A program made the translations under genes and the position numbers. Positions 28,387 to 37,883 of a stretch of DNA of 64,000 bases are shown here, one piece after another; the stretch's first letter is position 1; the number at the start of each line of letters is the position of its first letter. The DNA lies in contig QQUE01000015.1 of NCBI GenBank assembly GCA_008501765.1, positions 310,001 through 374,000 of the forward strand, written 5' to 3'. Below the pieces are notes generated by a model. The model was given only the letters and a program-made list of their open reading frames with translations, was not told the DNA's origin and did no database searches. This DNA comes from Calditrichota bacterium (GTDB taxonomy: Bacteria > Zhuqueibacterota > Zhuqueibacteria > Zhuqueibacterales > Geothermadaptataceae).

Positions 28387-29086
28387 CCAATACTCTCCTC
28401 TCATGGGTTTTGGAAGATTTTGTTGATTACGAGGCGACTCCAATTGGCCTCAACAAAGTTTGCTGTCTGACTCAAGTTTTAAAAAAGCAAACCGACTTAT
28501 CGTCACAACTCACAAAAACTTGACGATTTTTAAGAATTGTTGCTGAAATTACTTCGAATCCGATAAAAAAGCAAGGGAAAAAACATCTACATATTACATA
28601 TTTTAAATAAAAATTATATCTGTATTGATAATTTTAAAGTTATAATATGAGACATTGGTGTTTATTGTGCTCAAATTATGCCATTTTAATGGTTTTCAAA
28701 GTGACAAAAGTCTACAGAAAACTGTAAGGGCTTAACAATATTGGAACCGCATCCAGTCATTTACTTTCTCTACCCTCATTTCGAAAAAGTACTTAAAATA
28801 AGTGATAAGAAAATTTGTGATAAAAACGCCGGTATTCAAAGCGAATAATCACAAATGAATAAAGTGTTAGTCTGATTTAAACTTTCCATCAGAATGTGGC
28901 CTAATTATCAGGCGCAAAAGGTAGGAAATATATATTAAGAGAGTGTAAAGGCGACATAAAATTTAAATTAATTTGATGCACACATCATTACACTCTTTAC
29001 AATTGGATAAAAATGCAGGCAGCAGCACGGCATAAATAGCATAACACCACGCAATTCAGGCAATTAAAAATTGCCCGGTTCAGCCG
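28387..29086. other. Intergenic region upstream of the TonB receptor, about 700 bp
   Basis: Carries the leader and promoter of the TonB receptor gene. I looked for a cobalamin B12 box and a TPP thi-box in the leader and saw neither. Near the far end are a 9-base inverted repeat AGAGTGTAA / TTACACTCT (about 28942-28995) and the hairpin GGCAATT-AAA-AATTGCC (29059-29075), which may end the cytochrome operon read on the minus strand although its T run is poor. Confidence 0.5.
29059..29075 (-). terminator. Possible weak terminator hairpin of the cytochrome operon
   Basis: Perfect 7-base stem GGCAATT / AATTGCC with a 3-base loop, 12 bases downstream of the 7-haem lipoprotein stop codon. No downstream T run, so termination is uncertain. 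Confidence 0.4.
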
Positions 29087-29977
29087 TTAAAACATGTCAT
29101 ATTCCTGGCCGAATACGTTGACCTTGCCATTTATATGTTTACCATTGTCGATGATTTTTCCCTGGTCATCGACGACACCACTGTGGCAATTTCCACAACC
29201 TGTGAGCTCTGATGCGATATGTCCGGTTGGTGGCAACGCGTGGCAGCTGCCACATTCGGCTGTTGACGCATCAACCCAGCTGGCAGTAGAGAAATTACCT
29301 TCCATTTTATCCGCTAAATAAACAAATGCCGAGTTCGAATTAGATTTTTCCAATACCCAGTTACCATGGCAATACGTGTTCGCGCAGGTAGCATTACTCG
29401 TATTATATTGAACTTGAGGTATTCGACTTCCGCCTTCCGTAACTATTACAGCAAGCGTTCCACCAAAGACAACTTCGGCCCCTGTAGTTGCATCGAGGTG
29501 GCCAGCATCATTAAGAGATTGCGGCAATTTGTGGCATTCGTTGCAGGTTGTTGTTAAATCAGGATAATAAGATAAATGTTGTTGATGTGCGCCAACAGCT
29601 CTTTCTGTCACAGCCGTTTCACCGGCTAAACCACCCGGCGGTGCGACATTCGCCAGATCATCTGCTGATGCAGCAAAAACACCGTGGCACGTATTGCAAG
29701 CCTCTGGTCCGTTGTCCTGGCTGTGGCATGTTAAACAGCTTGATTCAACCAGTCCACCGCCGTAATCTGCGCCGTGGCACTGTTGGCATGATTCCATATT
29801 AAAATTGGACGCTGCAATTTCATCCCCATGAAAATTATCAGATGTTTTATCTGCCCATCCCGGTTGATGAATTTCAATTGTAGAAGGACCCACAGGTATA
29901 TTCTGTTGGTCCGAACATGCAGATATAAATATAATTATTAAAAGAGTAGCGAACACATTTTGATATTTCATCAACAT
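29087..29977 (-). CDS. Seven-haem c-type cytochrome lipoprotein
   Basis: A 296-residue lipoprotein: the signal ends IIIFISAC (Cys 21), so it is probably membrane anchored. Haem motifs in order are CQQCH, CLTCH, CNTCH, CNECH, CANTYCH, CGSCH and CGNCH: six CxxCH and one CxxxxCH. The pair CANTYCHGNW then CGSCHALPPTGH is the Geobacter-type CxxxxCH...CxxCH signature found in metal-reducing bacteria. Its ATG lies 1 base after the stop of the 14-haem cytochrome gene, with GGAG 9 bases upstream, so the two are a translationally linked pair. Role in outer-membrane electron transfer is inferred from haem count and context. Confidence 0.88.
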   Translation of the reverse strand: MLMKYQNVFATLLIIIFISACSDQQNIPVGPSTIEIHQPGWADKTSDNFHGDEIAASNFNMESCQQCHGADYGGGLVESSCLTCHSQDNGPEACNTCHGVFAASADDLANVAPPGGLAGETAVTERAVGAHQQHLSYYPDLTTTCNECHKLPQSLNDAGHLDATTGAEVVFGGTLAVIVTEGGSRIPQVQYNTSNATCANTYCHGNWVLEKSNSNSAFVYLADKMEGNFSTASWVDASTAECGSCHALPPTGHIASELTGCGNCHSGVVDDQGKIIDNGKHINGKVNVFGQEYDMF

Positions 29978-29978
29978 T

Positions 29979-31172
29979 TTATTTTACTCCATGACAGTAA
30001 CCGCAAAAACCAACGCCAGCCGTCTGTGTATCGACATGGCAATTATAACAAGATGCTTCGAGATTATCGTGATAATCCCCTCTATCCGTACGCATAAAAC
30101 GAGCTGTATGCGTTTTGGGATCATTTCCGATTCCCGGTGTTCTATCCGTATGGCAGAGCAAACAGGCCGGGTCGCGCCCTTCGAGGTCGTGGCATGACAT
30201 ACAGGATTCGATATCCTGTTTTGCCTGTTTTGCATGGAGGCCGCCCCCACTTCCCACGCCGATGCGGATAAAATCCAACTGGGAATGACCAGCGGGAATC
30301 GGGGAAGAAAATCCGGCATCCTGATCGCTCGTATGGCACTCATTACAAAACGTCTGTTTATTGTGGCACGTTAAACAATCCGTAGTTTTTGCTTTGTGAT
30401 CAATCGCATGCCAGAACAAATAATTATTATCATGGACTTTCTGACTGGTGAGCAATGTCCGACTGAATTGCATCGGCCGTGCTTCCATAAGTGGTCTTTG
30501 AAGCTGCTCAGCCGTCGTCATTACTTGCGCCGCACTGTGGCATTCCTGGCAGGAATTATCAGAGTGGCATGATAAACAATCATTTTCATGCTGGCCTGAA
30601 ATGACAACACGTTTGTGCTGGCGACCCCAATCAGGCTGCAAATGGTTGGCTGGTGTTAGCATTTCAAGCTGGGAATGGCATGTTTCGCAGGTATTGTCCT
30701 GCTGAAACCCATCGTGGCATGTTTGACAAAGTGCCATTGTTGGTAAATTTGCATTCGACGGCGCTTCAGAAGATTCTATCCCGGCATGGCATTTTGTACA
30801 CTTGAGGTCAGCCTCCACATGTAGATTGTGATTGAACACCAATTCTCTCTCAACCTTTGCAAAAGGCACTTGAATTTCAGGATCGACATGACAAAATCCA
30901 CATTCGCCATCATCAATTTCATCGTGACAATCACCGCAGGTTTCCATTTTTGGAAGCAGGAAATCAGATGACAACATACTTTCTTCGGCGGTGACGTGGC
31001 AATCTGCACATTCGGCTTCGACTTCCTCGTGGTGGTATTTGTGGGAAAATATAATCTGCGCCCATTGGTCAACAGGTTCGTTCCAATATTGGCCCGGGAT
31101 GAATACTTTCCACGCAACAATTTGAGAAAAGAAGACAAGCAGAAGAATGAGAATATATTTTTTTTCTTTCAT
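29979..31172 (-). CDS. Fourteen-haem periplasmic c-type cytochrome
   Basis: A 397-residue protein with an N-terminal hydrophobic signal or anchor (YILILLLVFFSQIVAW) and fourteen CxxCH motifs: CADCH, CGDCH, CGFCH, CTKCH, CQTCH, CETCH, CLSCH, CQECH, CLTCH, CNECH, CMSCH, CLLCH, CYNCH and CGYCH. That is one haem per 28 residues, the density of electron-wire cytochromes such as MtrA/OmaB. Extra His residues (FSHKYHH, FNHNLH, FWHAIDHK, PAGHSQ) could be distal haem ligands. It lies between the beta-barrel gene and the 7-haem lipoprotein gene, all on the minus strand, which fits a porin-cytochrome conduit; this complex is inferred, not shown. Confidence 0.9.
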   Translation of the reverse strand: MKEKKYILILLLVFFSQIVAWKVFIPGQYWNEPVDQWAQIIFSHKYHHEEVEAECADCHVTAEESMLSSDFLLPKMETCGDCHDEIDDGECGFCHVDPEIQVPFAKVERELVFNHNLHVEADLKCTKCHAGIESSEAPSNANLPTMALCQTCHDGFQQDNTCETCHSQLEMLTPANHLQPDWGRQHKRVVISGQHENDCLSCHSDNSCQECHSAAQVMTTAEQLQRPLMEARPMQFSRTLLTSQKVHDNNYLFWHAIDHKAKTTDCLTCHNKQTFCNECHTSDQDAGFSSPIPAGHSQLDFIRIGVGSGGGLHAKQAKQDIESCMSCHDLEGRDPACLLCHTDRTPGIGNDPKTHTARFMRTDRGDYHDNLEASCYNCHVDTQTAGVGFCGYCHGVK

Positions 31173-31239
31173 GCTGTTTTAAACCTTGTCAAATAATTGT
31201 TATTTCAATGTCCATAACTCACAGGGAGTTTCCAAGTCC

Positions 31240-31264
31240 TTCGGCTCTCGCTTGATAAGCCGAA
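31240..31264 (-). terminator. Hairpin downstream of the beta-barrel gene
   Basis: TTCGGCT / AGCCGAA stem with an 11-base loop just after the stop of the outer-membrane barrel gene. The minus-strand side has no T run, so it may attenuate or protect the transcript rather than end it. Confidence 0.4.
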
Positions 31265-31275
31265 AAAGTTCATTT

Positions 31276-32556
31276 CTATTTAACAAAAAACCAGTATTGC
31301 AGGCGCATCAAAAAGCGGTAATCATTATCATAATATTTATTGCTCAACAGGTACAATTGTGTGCTCACGCTTACGGATCGAATCGGTTTGTAAGCTAACC
31401 CGAAACTGCCTGAGAATAAATTGATTCCCTCGTCGACATTTTCATCAATTTTATAAGAAGCCCATGAAATCATGACATTTGGCATCAGTTTGCCACCCAT
31501 CAGCGGGTAATAGCTCGACAAATTAAAACCGTCCATCACACCGGCGTATCCACGGCGTAAAAAGTATTGCACACTGTTATTTCCATGGGTCAATCCGATA
31601 GTTGATCGAATTGATTCGTCAGATTCATAAACGATCGCTGCTGAATTTAAATAGACGCTCATACGTTGGTTCAGGCGGTAATTGATGCCTGCTTCATATT
31701 CGCTGTTGTCAGCAACATTAAAAACCGAAAATATTGAATTGGCTGGTAAAAGTGGTGAGCGGAACAGATATGTCCCTGTTATGGAAATTTTTTCATTGAG
31801 GGCTGCATTGACATTAAATTCTGATCGGGTCAAATTTTCATGATTGAGATCAAAATCATGGCGGGTAAATAAAGTGAGATCTTTTTTTGCAGTCCAGTAA
31901 CCATCCAAAGAAACAAACTGGTATTCCTGCTCTCGCGGTTCAATAAAAGTGGAATAAACGTTACCGAATTCATCGGAGCGCCGGGTATTGTAACCGGGGC
32001 GGTTTTGCCGTTTTAAATTATAACTGGCATTCACCTGAAGATCGGATTTCGGCAGGTAAGAAATTTGCCCGCCGACGAGGAAGTTTTTATCGAGATCGTC
32101 GATAATTTTCATTTCCTGAGTTGCCGGCAGCAATCCACCACCAAATGCTTTAAATTTCAACCATTTTGTAGCTTTGACTTTCACCTGAAATCCATCAAAA
32201 GTGCCGCTGTTGATTCCACCAAAAACAGGTTGACGTCCGAGCTTTAAATCGACGCGTTTTGCGATGTTGCTCCATTGCAAATACAAATTATACATTCGCA
32301 GAACGCCGTCCCCATCAATTGTTGTATTGAAATCTGAATTGACTTGACCGAATGTACGTAAAAGTAAATTTTTTGTACGGTAGTCAAACTGAAATCCCTG
32401 GTAACCCCGCGCGTGGGTCGAAGAAACATCAATTGAATCTGCGCGCTCATAAGCATAAAACGAACTCGTCACCCTGCCGGAAAATGTTTGTGCCGAAATG
32501 AGGCTCGCAAACATGGCGATAAACACAAGAAGATACTTCATAATTGATGATAACAT
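31276..32556 (-). CDS. Outer-membrane beta-barrel protein (candidate porin of a porin-cytochrome complex)
   Basis: A 426-residue protein with a signal peptide ending FASLISAQ and a repeating pattern of alternating hydrophobic beta strands to an aromatic C-terminus (FLMRLQYWFFVK). Strand-turn features such as YLQWSNIAKRVDLKLGRQPVFGG and GLAYKPIRSVSVSTQLYLLSN are typical of outer-membrane barrels. It is shorter than MtrB or OmbB (about 700 residues) and shows no N-terminal CxxC. The same-strand neighbours are the 14-haem and 7-haem cytochromes, 103 bases downstream, which makes a porin-cytochrome conduit the leading idea. A general porin or another barrel is possible. Confidence 0.75.
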   Translation of the reverse strand: MLSSIMKYLLVFIAMFASLISAQTFSGRVTSSFYAYERADSIDVSSTHARGYQGFQFDYRTKNLLLRTFGQVNSDFNTTIDGDGVLRMYNLYLQWSNIAKRVDLKLGRQPVFGGINSGTFDGFQVKVKATKWLKFKAFGGGLLPATQEMKIIDDLDKNFLVGGQISYLPKSDLQVNASYNLKRQNRPGYNTRRSDEFGNVYSTFIEPREQEYQFVSLDGYWTAKKDLTLFTRHDFDLNHENLTRSEFNVNAALNEKISITGTYLFRSPLLPANSIFSVFNVADNSEYEAGINYRLNQRMSVYLNSAAIVYESDESIRSTIGLTHGNNSVQYFLRRGYAGVMDGFNLSSYYPLMGGKLMPNVMISWASYKIDENVDEGINLFSGSFGLAYKPIRSVSVSTQLYLLSNKYYDNDYRFLMRLQYWFFVK

Positions 32557-33532
32557 TTTGACATCGCTCTTAAATTTTTACTCTCCAAACCAACCACATT
32601 TGAAAGAGTTTGAGTTTTTATTAATATTATCTTTTAACTTAAATACGACGTAGCATAACATTAACTAATATTTTTTTAAAAAGCCAATATTTTCCTAAAT
32701 GGTATTAAAAAAATTACATTTAGTCACAAATTGGAACAATTTTACATATTGAAGGCAAATCGTGCCTCAAATCACCTGAAAGACTAAAATTGAAGTTTTA
32801 GGGGATCAATATTTATAGCGATATCATTAAAACAGGCAAAAAAAATTAATTATCGGCATCAACACCAATAATATCAGGATGAAGGAAAATGACTTTTTGC
32901 AAGGAAAATCAAATTAAAATTTAGGTATTCAGAGAATCAAAAGGAGGGCAACAAAAACCACACTTTTGATTATTTTATCTTATCGAAGTTGCATACCGTT
33001 CGAAAAGAAAATTTTATAAGAACTATTTTCTTAACAGCAGAAAATGAAGAGCTCTCGATAGGCTAAAGGCTCATTCCCCTAAAAAAACATTGAAATACCA
33101 TCTCCAAATCATTCAACGGAGCAGCCAATAGTTACATTTGTTTCCACAATTAGGGTGCAAATTTCTGTTGCTAAAAAATATTTGGACCATCTAAAAAAAT
33201 CGATGTCTGTGTATTCGAAATCTGTCAGGGTAGCTGTCAAATTTTCGTCACTTAGTGAAAACAATTTGCAATTTTTAAAGACAACAACAAAAGCTCAATT
33301 ATAAAATACAGTAATGACAGTCTCAGGCTCAAGCTCATAATTAACTATAACTTCAATATATGTTAAAATTTTCTTAATTTATTAGCTCATAAGAAAAAAT
33401 AATTATTGATTGTAAATATAAAAAATAATATATTATTTTTGTAGACAAAGAACTTTAAAAAAAAAGGAAAGCTCAAATTCAGTTTATTTGAGTGACTAAA
33501 ATTATTAACTATTAAAAACTGAGGTGCGTCTT
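32557..33532. other. Divergent intergenic region, about 975 bp
   Basis: Lies between the divergently transcribed barrel and collagen-like cytochrome genes, so it must hold both promoters. It also holds a decayed 3' end of a sorting-domain gene (32936-33060, listed separately). Sequence near 33400-33480 is extremely AT-rich and includes ATATTATTTTTGTAGAC, shared with 38542-38558. No small gene is supported. Confidence 0.55.
32936..33060 (-). pseudogene. Remnant 3' end of a T9SS-sorted (cytochrome-type) gene plus its terminator
   Basis: Read on the minus strand, this stretch encodes SSFSAVKKIVLIK, close to the last residues SGSFSAVKKMVLMK of the intact 9-haem gene, but the stop codon is lost and the frame upstream is broken. 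It is followed, as in the intact copy, by a sequence matching the hairpin region ATCAAAAGGATGG...CCATCCTTTTGAT, here decayed. The alignment to 34800-34930 runs over about 130 bases. This is the scar of an extra gene copy. Confidence 0.7.
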
Positions 33533-34645
33533 ATGAGAAACAGTTCAAAGAAAAACGTATTGCTTAGCTGGTTGGTTGCTCTTGCAGTTTTGCTTGTCAT
33601 GGGATTAGCTGGCTGCGAAGGCCCAAAAGGTCCTGAAGGACCAGAAGGCCCAATGGGCCCGCAAGGTCCAGCTGGTAATGATGGTATTGATGGTGTTGAT
33701 GGCGCTGATGGATCTGATGGCATTGATATGACCGCGTCCGCTTGTACAGGATGCCACAATAACGATATAATAATTGCAAAACGCGCTGAATTGAACCAGC
33801 ATGACCACGCAACGATGGCCAACTCATTGAGCCGCGGCGGCAGTAGTACATGCGGACGCTGCCATTCTCATGAAAATTTCAGGGCCTTTGTCGAAACAGG
33901 GTCCGGTATGGAAATGGAAACAGTTACAGGTTTAACATGTAAATCTTGTCACACCTTGCATGATGATGAGAACGTTGGCAATTTCTCCTATGATGTACTT
34001 GTTACAGATCCTCCTGAGACTTTGACAGGCGTAGATATTTCTTTTGGTGACGCCGCTAATACAAACTTGTGTTTACAGTGCCACCAACCACGCCGTGACT
34101 TTACAGCTTACGACACTACACCGGACGATGGAACTGATTCCGTATATGTAACCAGTAGCCATGCCGGGCCACATTATGGTCAGATGGGTTCCAATCTTTT
34201 CGGACTTGGGGCTGATGACAGAAATGGTTCTGCTGCGTTAGATCAAGGTCCAATGGCCCATGCTACCGGCGCAAGCTGTGTTGTATGCCATATGGGTGCA
34301 AATGCCAACCACAAATTCGAACCAACTGTAGATAACTGCACTACATGCCATGCCGGGGCTGCAGACCTGGATATCAATGGTGCAGCAACTAAAATGCTTG
34401 ACGCGGTCCATGCAATAGAAGCAAAATTGGTTGAACTGGGTTGGTATTCCGAGGATGAGGATGGTCTGAGCAGCAACGCATCAAGTGGTTCTCCACTTGG
34501 AATGACGGGAGCAGAATTTACAGCATTCTGGAACTATAACGTCATTCACGCAGATCATGGCGCTGTTTATCACAATCCACCTTATGCTAAAGCTATGATC
34601 AACAATATCGAAGAAAACCTGGGTATGCCGCTTACTGTCTGGTAA
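33533..34645 (+). CDS. Six-haem c-type cytochrome lipoprotein with collagen-like repeat
   Basis: A 370-residue lipoprotein (lipobox LAGC, Cys 28). Residues 30-65 are twelve perfect Gly-X-Y triplets, Pro-rich then Asp-rich (GPKGPEGPEGPMGPQGPAG, then GNDGIDGVDGADGSD). Six haem motifs follow: CTGCH, CGRCH, CKSCH, CLQCH, CVVCH and CTTCH, with many extra His residues. Collagen-like repeats trimerise and form stiff stalks, so a membrane-anchored trimeric haem stalk is an attractive inference. The ATG at 33533 is chosen because GAGGTG lies 6 bases upstream. It is monocistronic, with a strong terminator. The barrel operon is transcribed divergently. Confidence 0.9.
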   Translation: MRNSSKKNVLLSWLVALAVLLVMGLAGCEGPKGPEGPEGPMGPQGPAGNDGIDGVDGADGSDGIDMTASACTGCHNNDIIIAKRAELNQHDHATMANSLSRGGSSTCGRCHSHENFRAFVETGSGMEMETVTGLTCKSCHTLHDDENVGNFSYDVLVTDPPETLTGVDISFGDAANTNLCLQCHQPRRDFTAYDTTPDDGTDSVYVTSSHAGPHYGQMGSNLFGLGADDRNGSAALDQGPMAHATGASCVVCHMGANANHKFEPTVDNCTTCHAGAADLDINGAATKMLDAVHAIEAKLVELGWYSEDEDGLSSNASSGSPLGMTGAEFTAFWNYNVIHADHGAVYHNPPYAKAMINNIEENLGMPLTVW

Positions 34646-34664
34646 TAACCTAAAGTCGAAACTT

Positions 34665-34694
34665 AAAAAAGGGAACCAGGTGGTTCCCTTTTTT
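34665..34694 (+). terminator. Rho-independent terminator of the collagen-like cytochrome gene
   Basis: A 14-base stem AAAAAAGGGAACCA / TGGTTCCCTTTTTT with a two-base loop, 19 bases after the stop codon; T run on the plus strand. Confidence 0.92.
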
Positions 34695-34804
34695 ATTTTA
34701 TAGACCTTCCATTCCGTAAATTGGACGCAACAGGTCTAAGTTACAAAGGAAGGGAATTGGTAAATTTGGTAGGAGAATTAGATTAAAATGGAGATATTCT
34801 AAGG

Positions 34805-34839
34805 ATCAAAAGGATGGCAACAAGTACCATCCTTTTGAT
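34805..34839 (-). terminator. Hairpin downstream of the nine-haem cytochrome gene
   Basis: ATCAAAAGGATGG / CCATCCTTTTGAT, a 13-base perfect stem with a 9-base loop, about 40 bases after the stop codon on the minus strand. A decayed copy of the same hairpin is present at 32936-32970, and a related one at 40408-40432. Confidence 0.75.
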
Positions 34840-34879
34840 TATTATATCTTATTGAATGTTAATAACTAAACGATCCGAT

Positions 34880-37666
34880 TTACTTCATCAGAACCATTTT
34901 CTTCACAGCGGAGAAAGAACCACTTTCCAAACGATACATGTACATTCCTGATGAAAGTGCATTTCCTGTATCATCACGGCCATCCCAAACAACGGAGTAT
35001 TTTCCAACAGCCTGTGACTCTTCAACGAGTGTGCGAACCTCTGTTCCCAGCATTGAATAGACACGCAGTGTTACATTACCCTGCGTTGGCAATTGATATT
35101 CAATTGTTGTTTCAGGATTAAACGGATTTGGATAGTTATTCATCAGTGCATATTCAGTTGGCAAGGCATCAGAGCCAGCCACACCAGTAATGCTTGCGGT
35201 AAGTTCTGAGGTCAAATCGCCTTGATTTTCGGAGAAATCAAAGGCAGCGATTCTGTAAAAATATTTTGTTCCAATAGTAACATCTGCATCAATATAATCG
35301 AGGCCGGTGAGCGTCGCTAATATATTATCCTCAGATGGTGCAAAACCGCTTTCTTCGCTGCGGTAAATGGCGAAGTAGTTGAAATCAGCATCTTCGGACT
35401 CATCCCACGCCATCAGCACACCATCATCCGTGACTTCAAGAGTAGCGTTGGCTGGAGCCATAGGAACGAGATTATCAACAGAAAATCCGGAAGCGGGAGC
35501 TGTTTCAAATCGTCGGCCACTTATTGTGCCGGCAATTTTAAATGTCGAAATACCTTCGCTCGATGGTGTTTTGTCATACAGTGTTGGGACAACGATGCTG
35601 TATGTTTCATAACCAGCAGCAGGTATCCAGGCTACAAAATCCCATGTTTCACCTTCTTGAATCAGGCGGAATTTTGTACCAACATTACCAGAATTGGATT
35701 GCGCAAGCATTTGATCAAAAGACTCAACCTTTTCAGCCTTACCAACAGCGCCATTTTCCATCATGCGGTAAACGGAATAGCTTTGCAATGGATTGGCTGA
35801 TGGGCCATCACTGGCAAATTTTGACCAGGCTATACGCACTTGTTTACCTTGATCATTTGGAATATCAGTAATGGAAATAATTTCACCAGCACCAATATCA
35901 CCCGTTGTAAGCGATGCAATTGAACGACGCATCAATGCTAACGAGTAACCAGCATTATGAATACCGTGGCTTCCATCCTGATGGACGAACTGGTAGTTAA
36001 AGGTCGCTTTAAGTAATGCTTTGCGATAGGCTATTTCTTTTGGATCTGTCTGATCTCTCCAATCAACAGTTGCAGAATCAATTAATACATCAGGAGAACC
36101 AAAAGGAGGCAACAACGTACCCAGTTTATGCATCATGCTTTCAACTTCGTGGGTTGTTGAAGATATAACGCCATCCTGATCCCAGTCTGCTTTTGCCTTA
36201 ATATCATCCCAGGAATCTATTGGGCCATGGCAAGGCTCACAGACGGAAGTATTTTGAACATCATCAGAAGGATCATCTGGTGTACCATTAAGGTGTCTCA
36301 CGTTAAATGAGTGATTTCCAATCATTTGGAAACCAGGCTCACCTTCGGCAGGACCATCAGCCATGTGGCAGCCAACACATGCTTCAGTAACAGCATATTT
36401 GTGACCGGAAGTTCCAATTGGAATGCCATAATCAATGGCGTTGGAACCATCTAACATATCGGCCTGATTACTATAGTGTGAACCAAAATGACTGCTGATG
36501 TTGTCTGCATTAGCGGCATATTCTATAGCCGGTCTGCGTCCTTGATGGCATTGCATGCAGAGTTTGCCCTGACCACCATAATCGATGACTGTTACTCCAT
36601 CAGCCAGAGTTATATCTGCCATACTACGAACATGGGCAGGATTTTCTTTGCTGTGTGGATCGTGACAAACAGCACAAGTGGTTTCTTTAACACCAAGTTC
36701 AGGACGCTTATCATCATCCATCGGATCAATTTTACGAATAAATCCCCAGCCAGAGTGACAATCCGCACAGCCGCCCCGTGTTGCTCCACGGGCATAACCA
36801 ATCGCGTGTTTGGAGTTTTTCCACTGGATATTATTCGTATGATACGGCTCTTCTTCATGGCAATAACCGCAAACAGCAGCATCGAGGCTCATATCGATAC
36901 CATCTTTTTTCCCGCCGTGCAGGCTTGCGGGGCCATGACACGATTCACATTGGATATTTGCCCGATGGGCCAGTTTTTCAAAATTATCCTTCACATCTGT
37001 CCAGTTTCCTGCTTCCAGTGTATCTGGAAAAAGCCAGCCGAGTTCTGCTTGAACGTCATCAAATCCATCATTTCCATCAGCATCAGCGTCGTAGCCGGTG
37101 GTGTGGCATTCGATGCAATATTCAGCATAATGACTGCTCACTTCGCCATCGATTGCACGGGAAAACATCGTTGCGTGATCTGTCGCAGCCCACTGGTCAA
37201 AATTTGTCGCGTGGCAAAAGGTACATTGCCCAGCGCCCACATCAATTGGCAATCCATCCATACCTCCAACACCAACAAATTTTGCTACAGTAATTATTCT
37301 TGAGGCGGCTTCGCTAGTACCCGTATCATCAGTAACTACCAAATCGATCTGGAATTTACCAACCATATCTGGTATAAATGTTATTTCCTGCAGATCAGTC
37401 GCACCGAGAACAGCGGCGGAGCCATCGGGCGTAGAGACTAATGTCCAGGCATAGGTCGTCATCCCGGCATCTCCTACAAGATAAACCATTTGATTGACGC
37501 CAACCACATCGAGTCCAGTCGCCCGCGGTGTTGTCAGCCCGGCATCATGAATTTCCTGATGGCTATACCCTTTAACAGCGATTTCTGCTGTTGGCTGGGC
37601 GGTTAGAGTCAATGTACAAACGAACATAAGAACGAGGGTGCTGCAGATTAATTGTAAACGATTCAT
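34880..37666 (-). CDS. Nine-haem cytochrome c with PKD-like, FN3-like and T9SS sorting domains
   Basis: A 928-residue secreted protein. Order: signal peptide ending TLTAQ; a PKD/Ig-like domain (about 45-130, VGDAGMTTYAWTLVSTPDG); a haem region (about 145-480) with CTFCH, CIECH, CESCH, CGYCH, CADCH, CAVCH, CMQCH, CVGCH and CEPCH; a helical region with histidines; one or two FN3-like domains (about 600-830); and a C-terminal T9SS sorting domain from NNYPNPFNPETTIEYQLP to the end FSAVKKMVLMK. Known T9SS cargo crosses the outer membrane and is attached to or released from the surface, so this would be a cell-surface cytochrome. AAGGAGAAGAAA precedes the ATG. No T9SS machinery genes lie in the window. 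Confidence 0.92.
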   Translation of the reverse strand: MNRLQLICSTLVLMFVCTLTLTAQPTAEIAVKGYSHQEIHDAGLTTPRATGLDVVGVNQMVYLVGDAGMTTYAWTLVSTPDGSAAVLGATDLQEITFIPDMVGKFQIDLVVTDDTGTSEAASRIITVAKFVGVGGMDGLPIDVGAGQCTFCHATNFDQWAATDHATMFSRAIDGEVSSHYAEYCIECHTTGYDADADGNDGFDDVQAELGWLFPDTLEAGNWTDVKDNFEKLAHRANIQCESCHGPASLHGGKKDGIDMSLDAAVCGYCHEEEPYHTNNIQWKNSKHAIGYARGATRGGCADCHSGWGFIRKIDPMDDDKRPELGVKETTCAVCHDPHSKENPAHVRSMADITLADGVTVIDYGGQGKLCMQCHQGRRPAIEYAANADNISSHFGSHYSNQADMLDGSNAIDYGIPIGTSGHKYAVTEACVGCHMADGPAEGEPGFQMIGNHSFNVRHLNGTPDDPSDDVQNTSVCEPCHGPIDSWDDIKAKADWDQDGVISSTTHEVESMMHKLGTLLPPFGSPDVLIDSATVDWRDQTDPKEIAYRKALLKATFNYQFVHQDGSHGIHNAGYSLALMRRSIASLTTGDIGAGEIISITDIPNDQGKQVRIAWSKFASDGPSANPLQSYSVYRMMENGAVGKAEKVESFDQMLAQSNSGNVGTKFRLIQEGETWDFVAWIPAAGYETYSIVVPTLYDKTPSSEGISTFKIAGTISGRRFETAPASGFSVDNLVPMAPANATLEVTDDGVLMAWDESEDADFNYFAIYRSEESGFAPSEDNILATLTGLDYIDADVTIGTKYFYRIAAFDFSENQGDLTSELTASITGVAGSDALPTEYALMNNYPNPFNPETTIEYQLPTQGNVTLRVYSMLGTEVRTLVEESQAVGKYSVVWDGRDDTGNALSSGMYMYRLESGSFSAVKKMVLMK

Positions 37667-37883
37667 TTTCTTCTCCTTACGAATCGAATTTTAAAAGCAT
37701 TTCAGCAAAAAATCCAATCATCGCATAATAATGAGTTAGGCTCTTTTAAATGGCGTTTAAAAATTTGATATCCCATATTTGTACCATCAAAAATATTTAA
37801 TGCGACTCTGCAGGATTTTTCACAAATAAGTAAGTAAATTTTTTATATTTTGTTTCTCCTCCTTTCGAATGCAACCATTGTGA

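Noticed and set aside
28387-29086. Cobalamin or TPP riboswitch before the TonB receptor
   Set aside because: No B12 box or CTGAGA core on the coding strand of the leader.
31276-32556. Calling the barrel MtrB or OmbB
   Set aside because: Too short by about 270 residues and no N-terminal CxxC; only the gene context suggests the role, so the neutral name was kept.
36488-37303. Open frame of 271 codons on the plus strand
   Set aside because: Antisense to the haem region of the 9-haem cytochrome, where regular codon patterns keep the opposite strand open.
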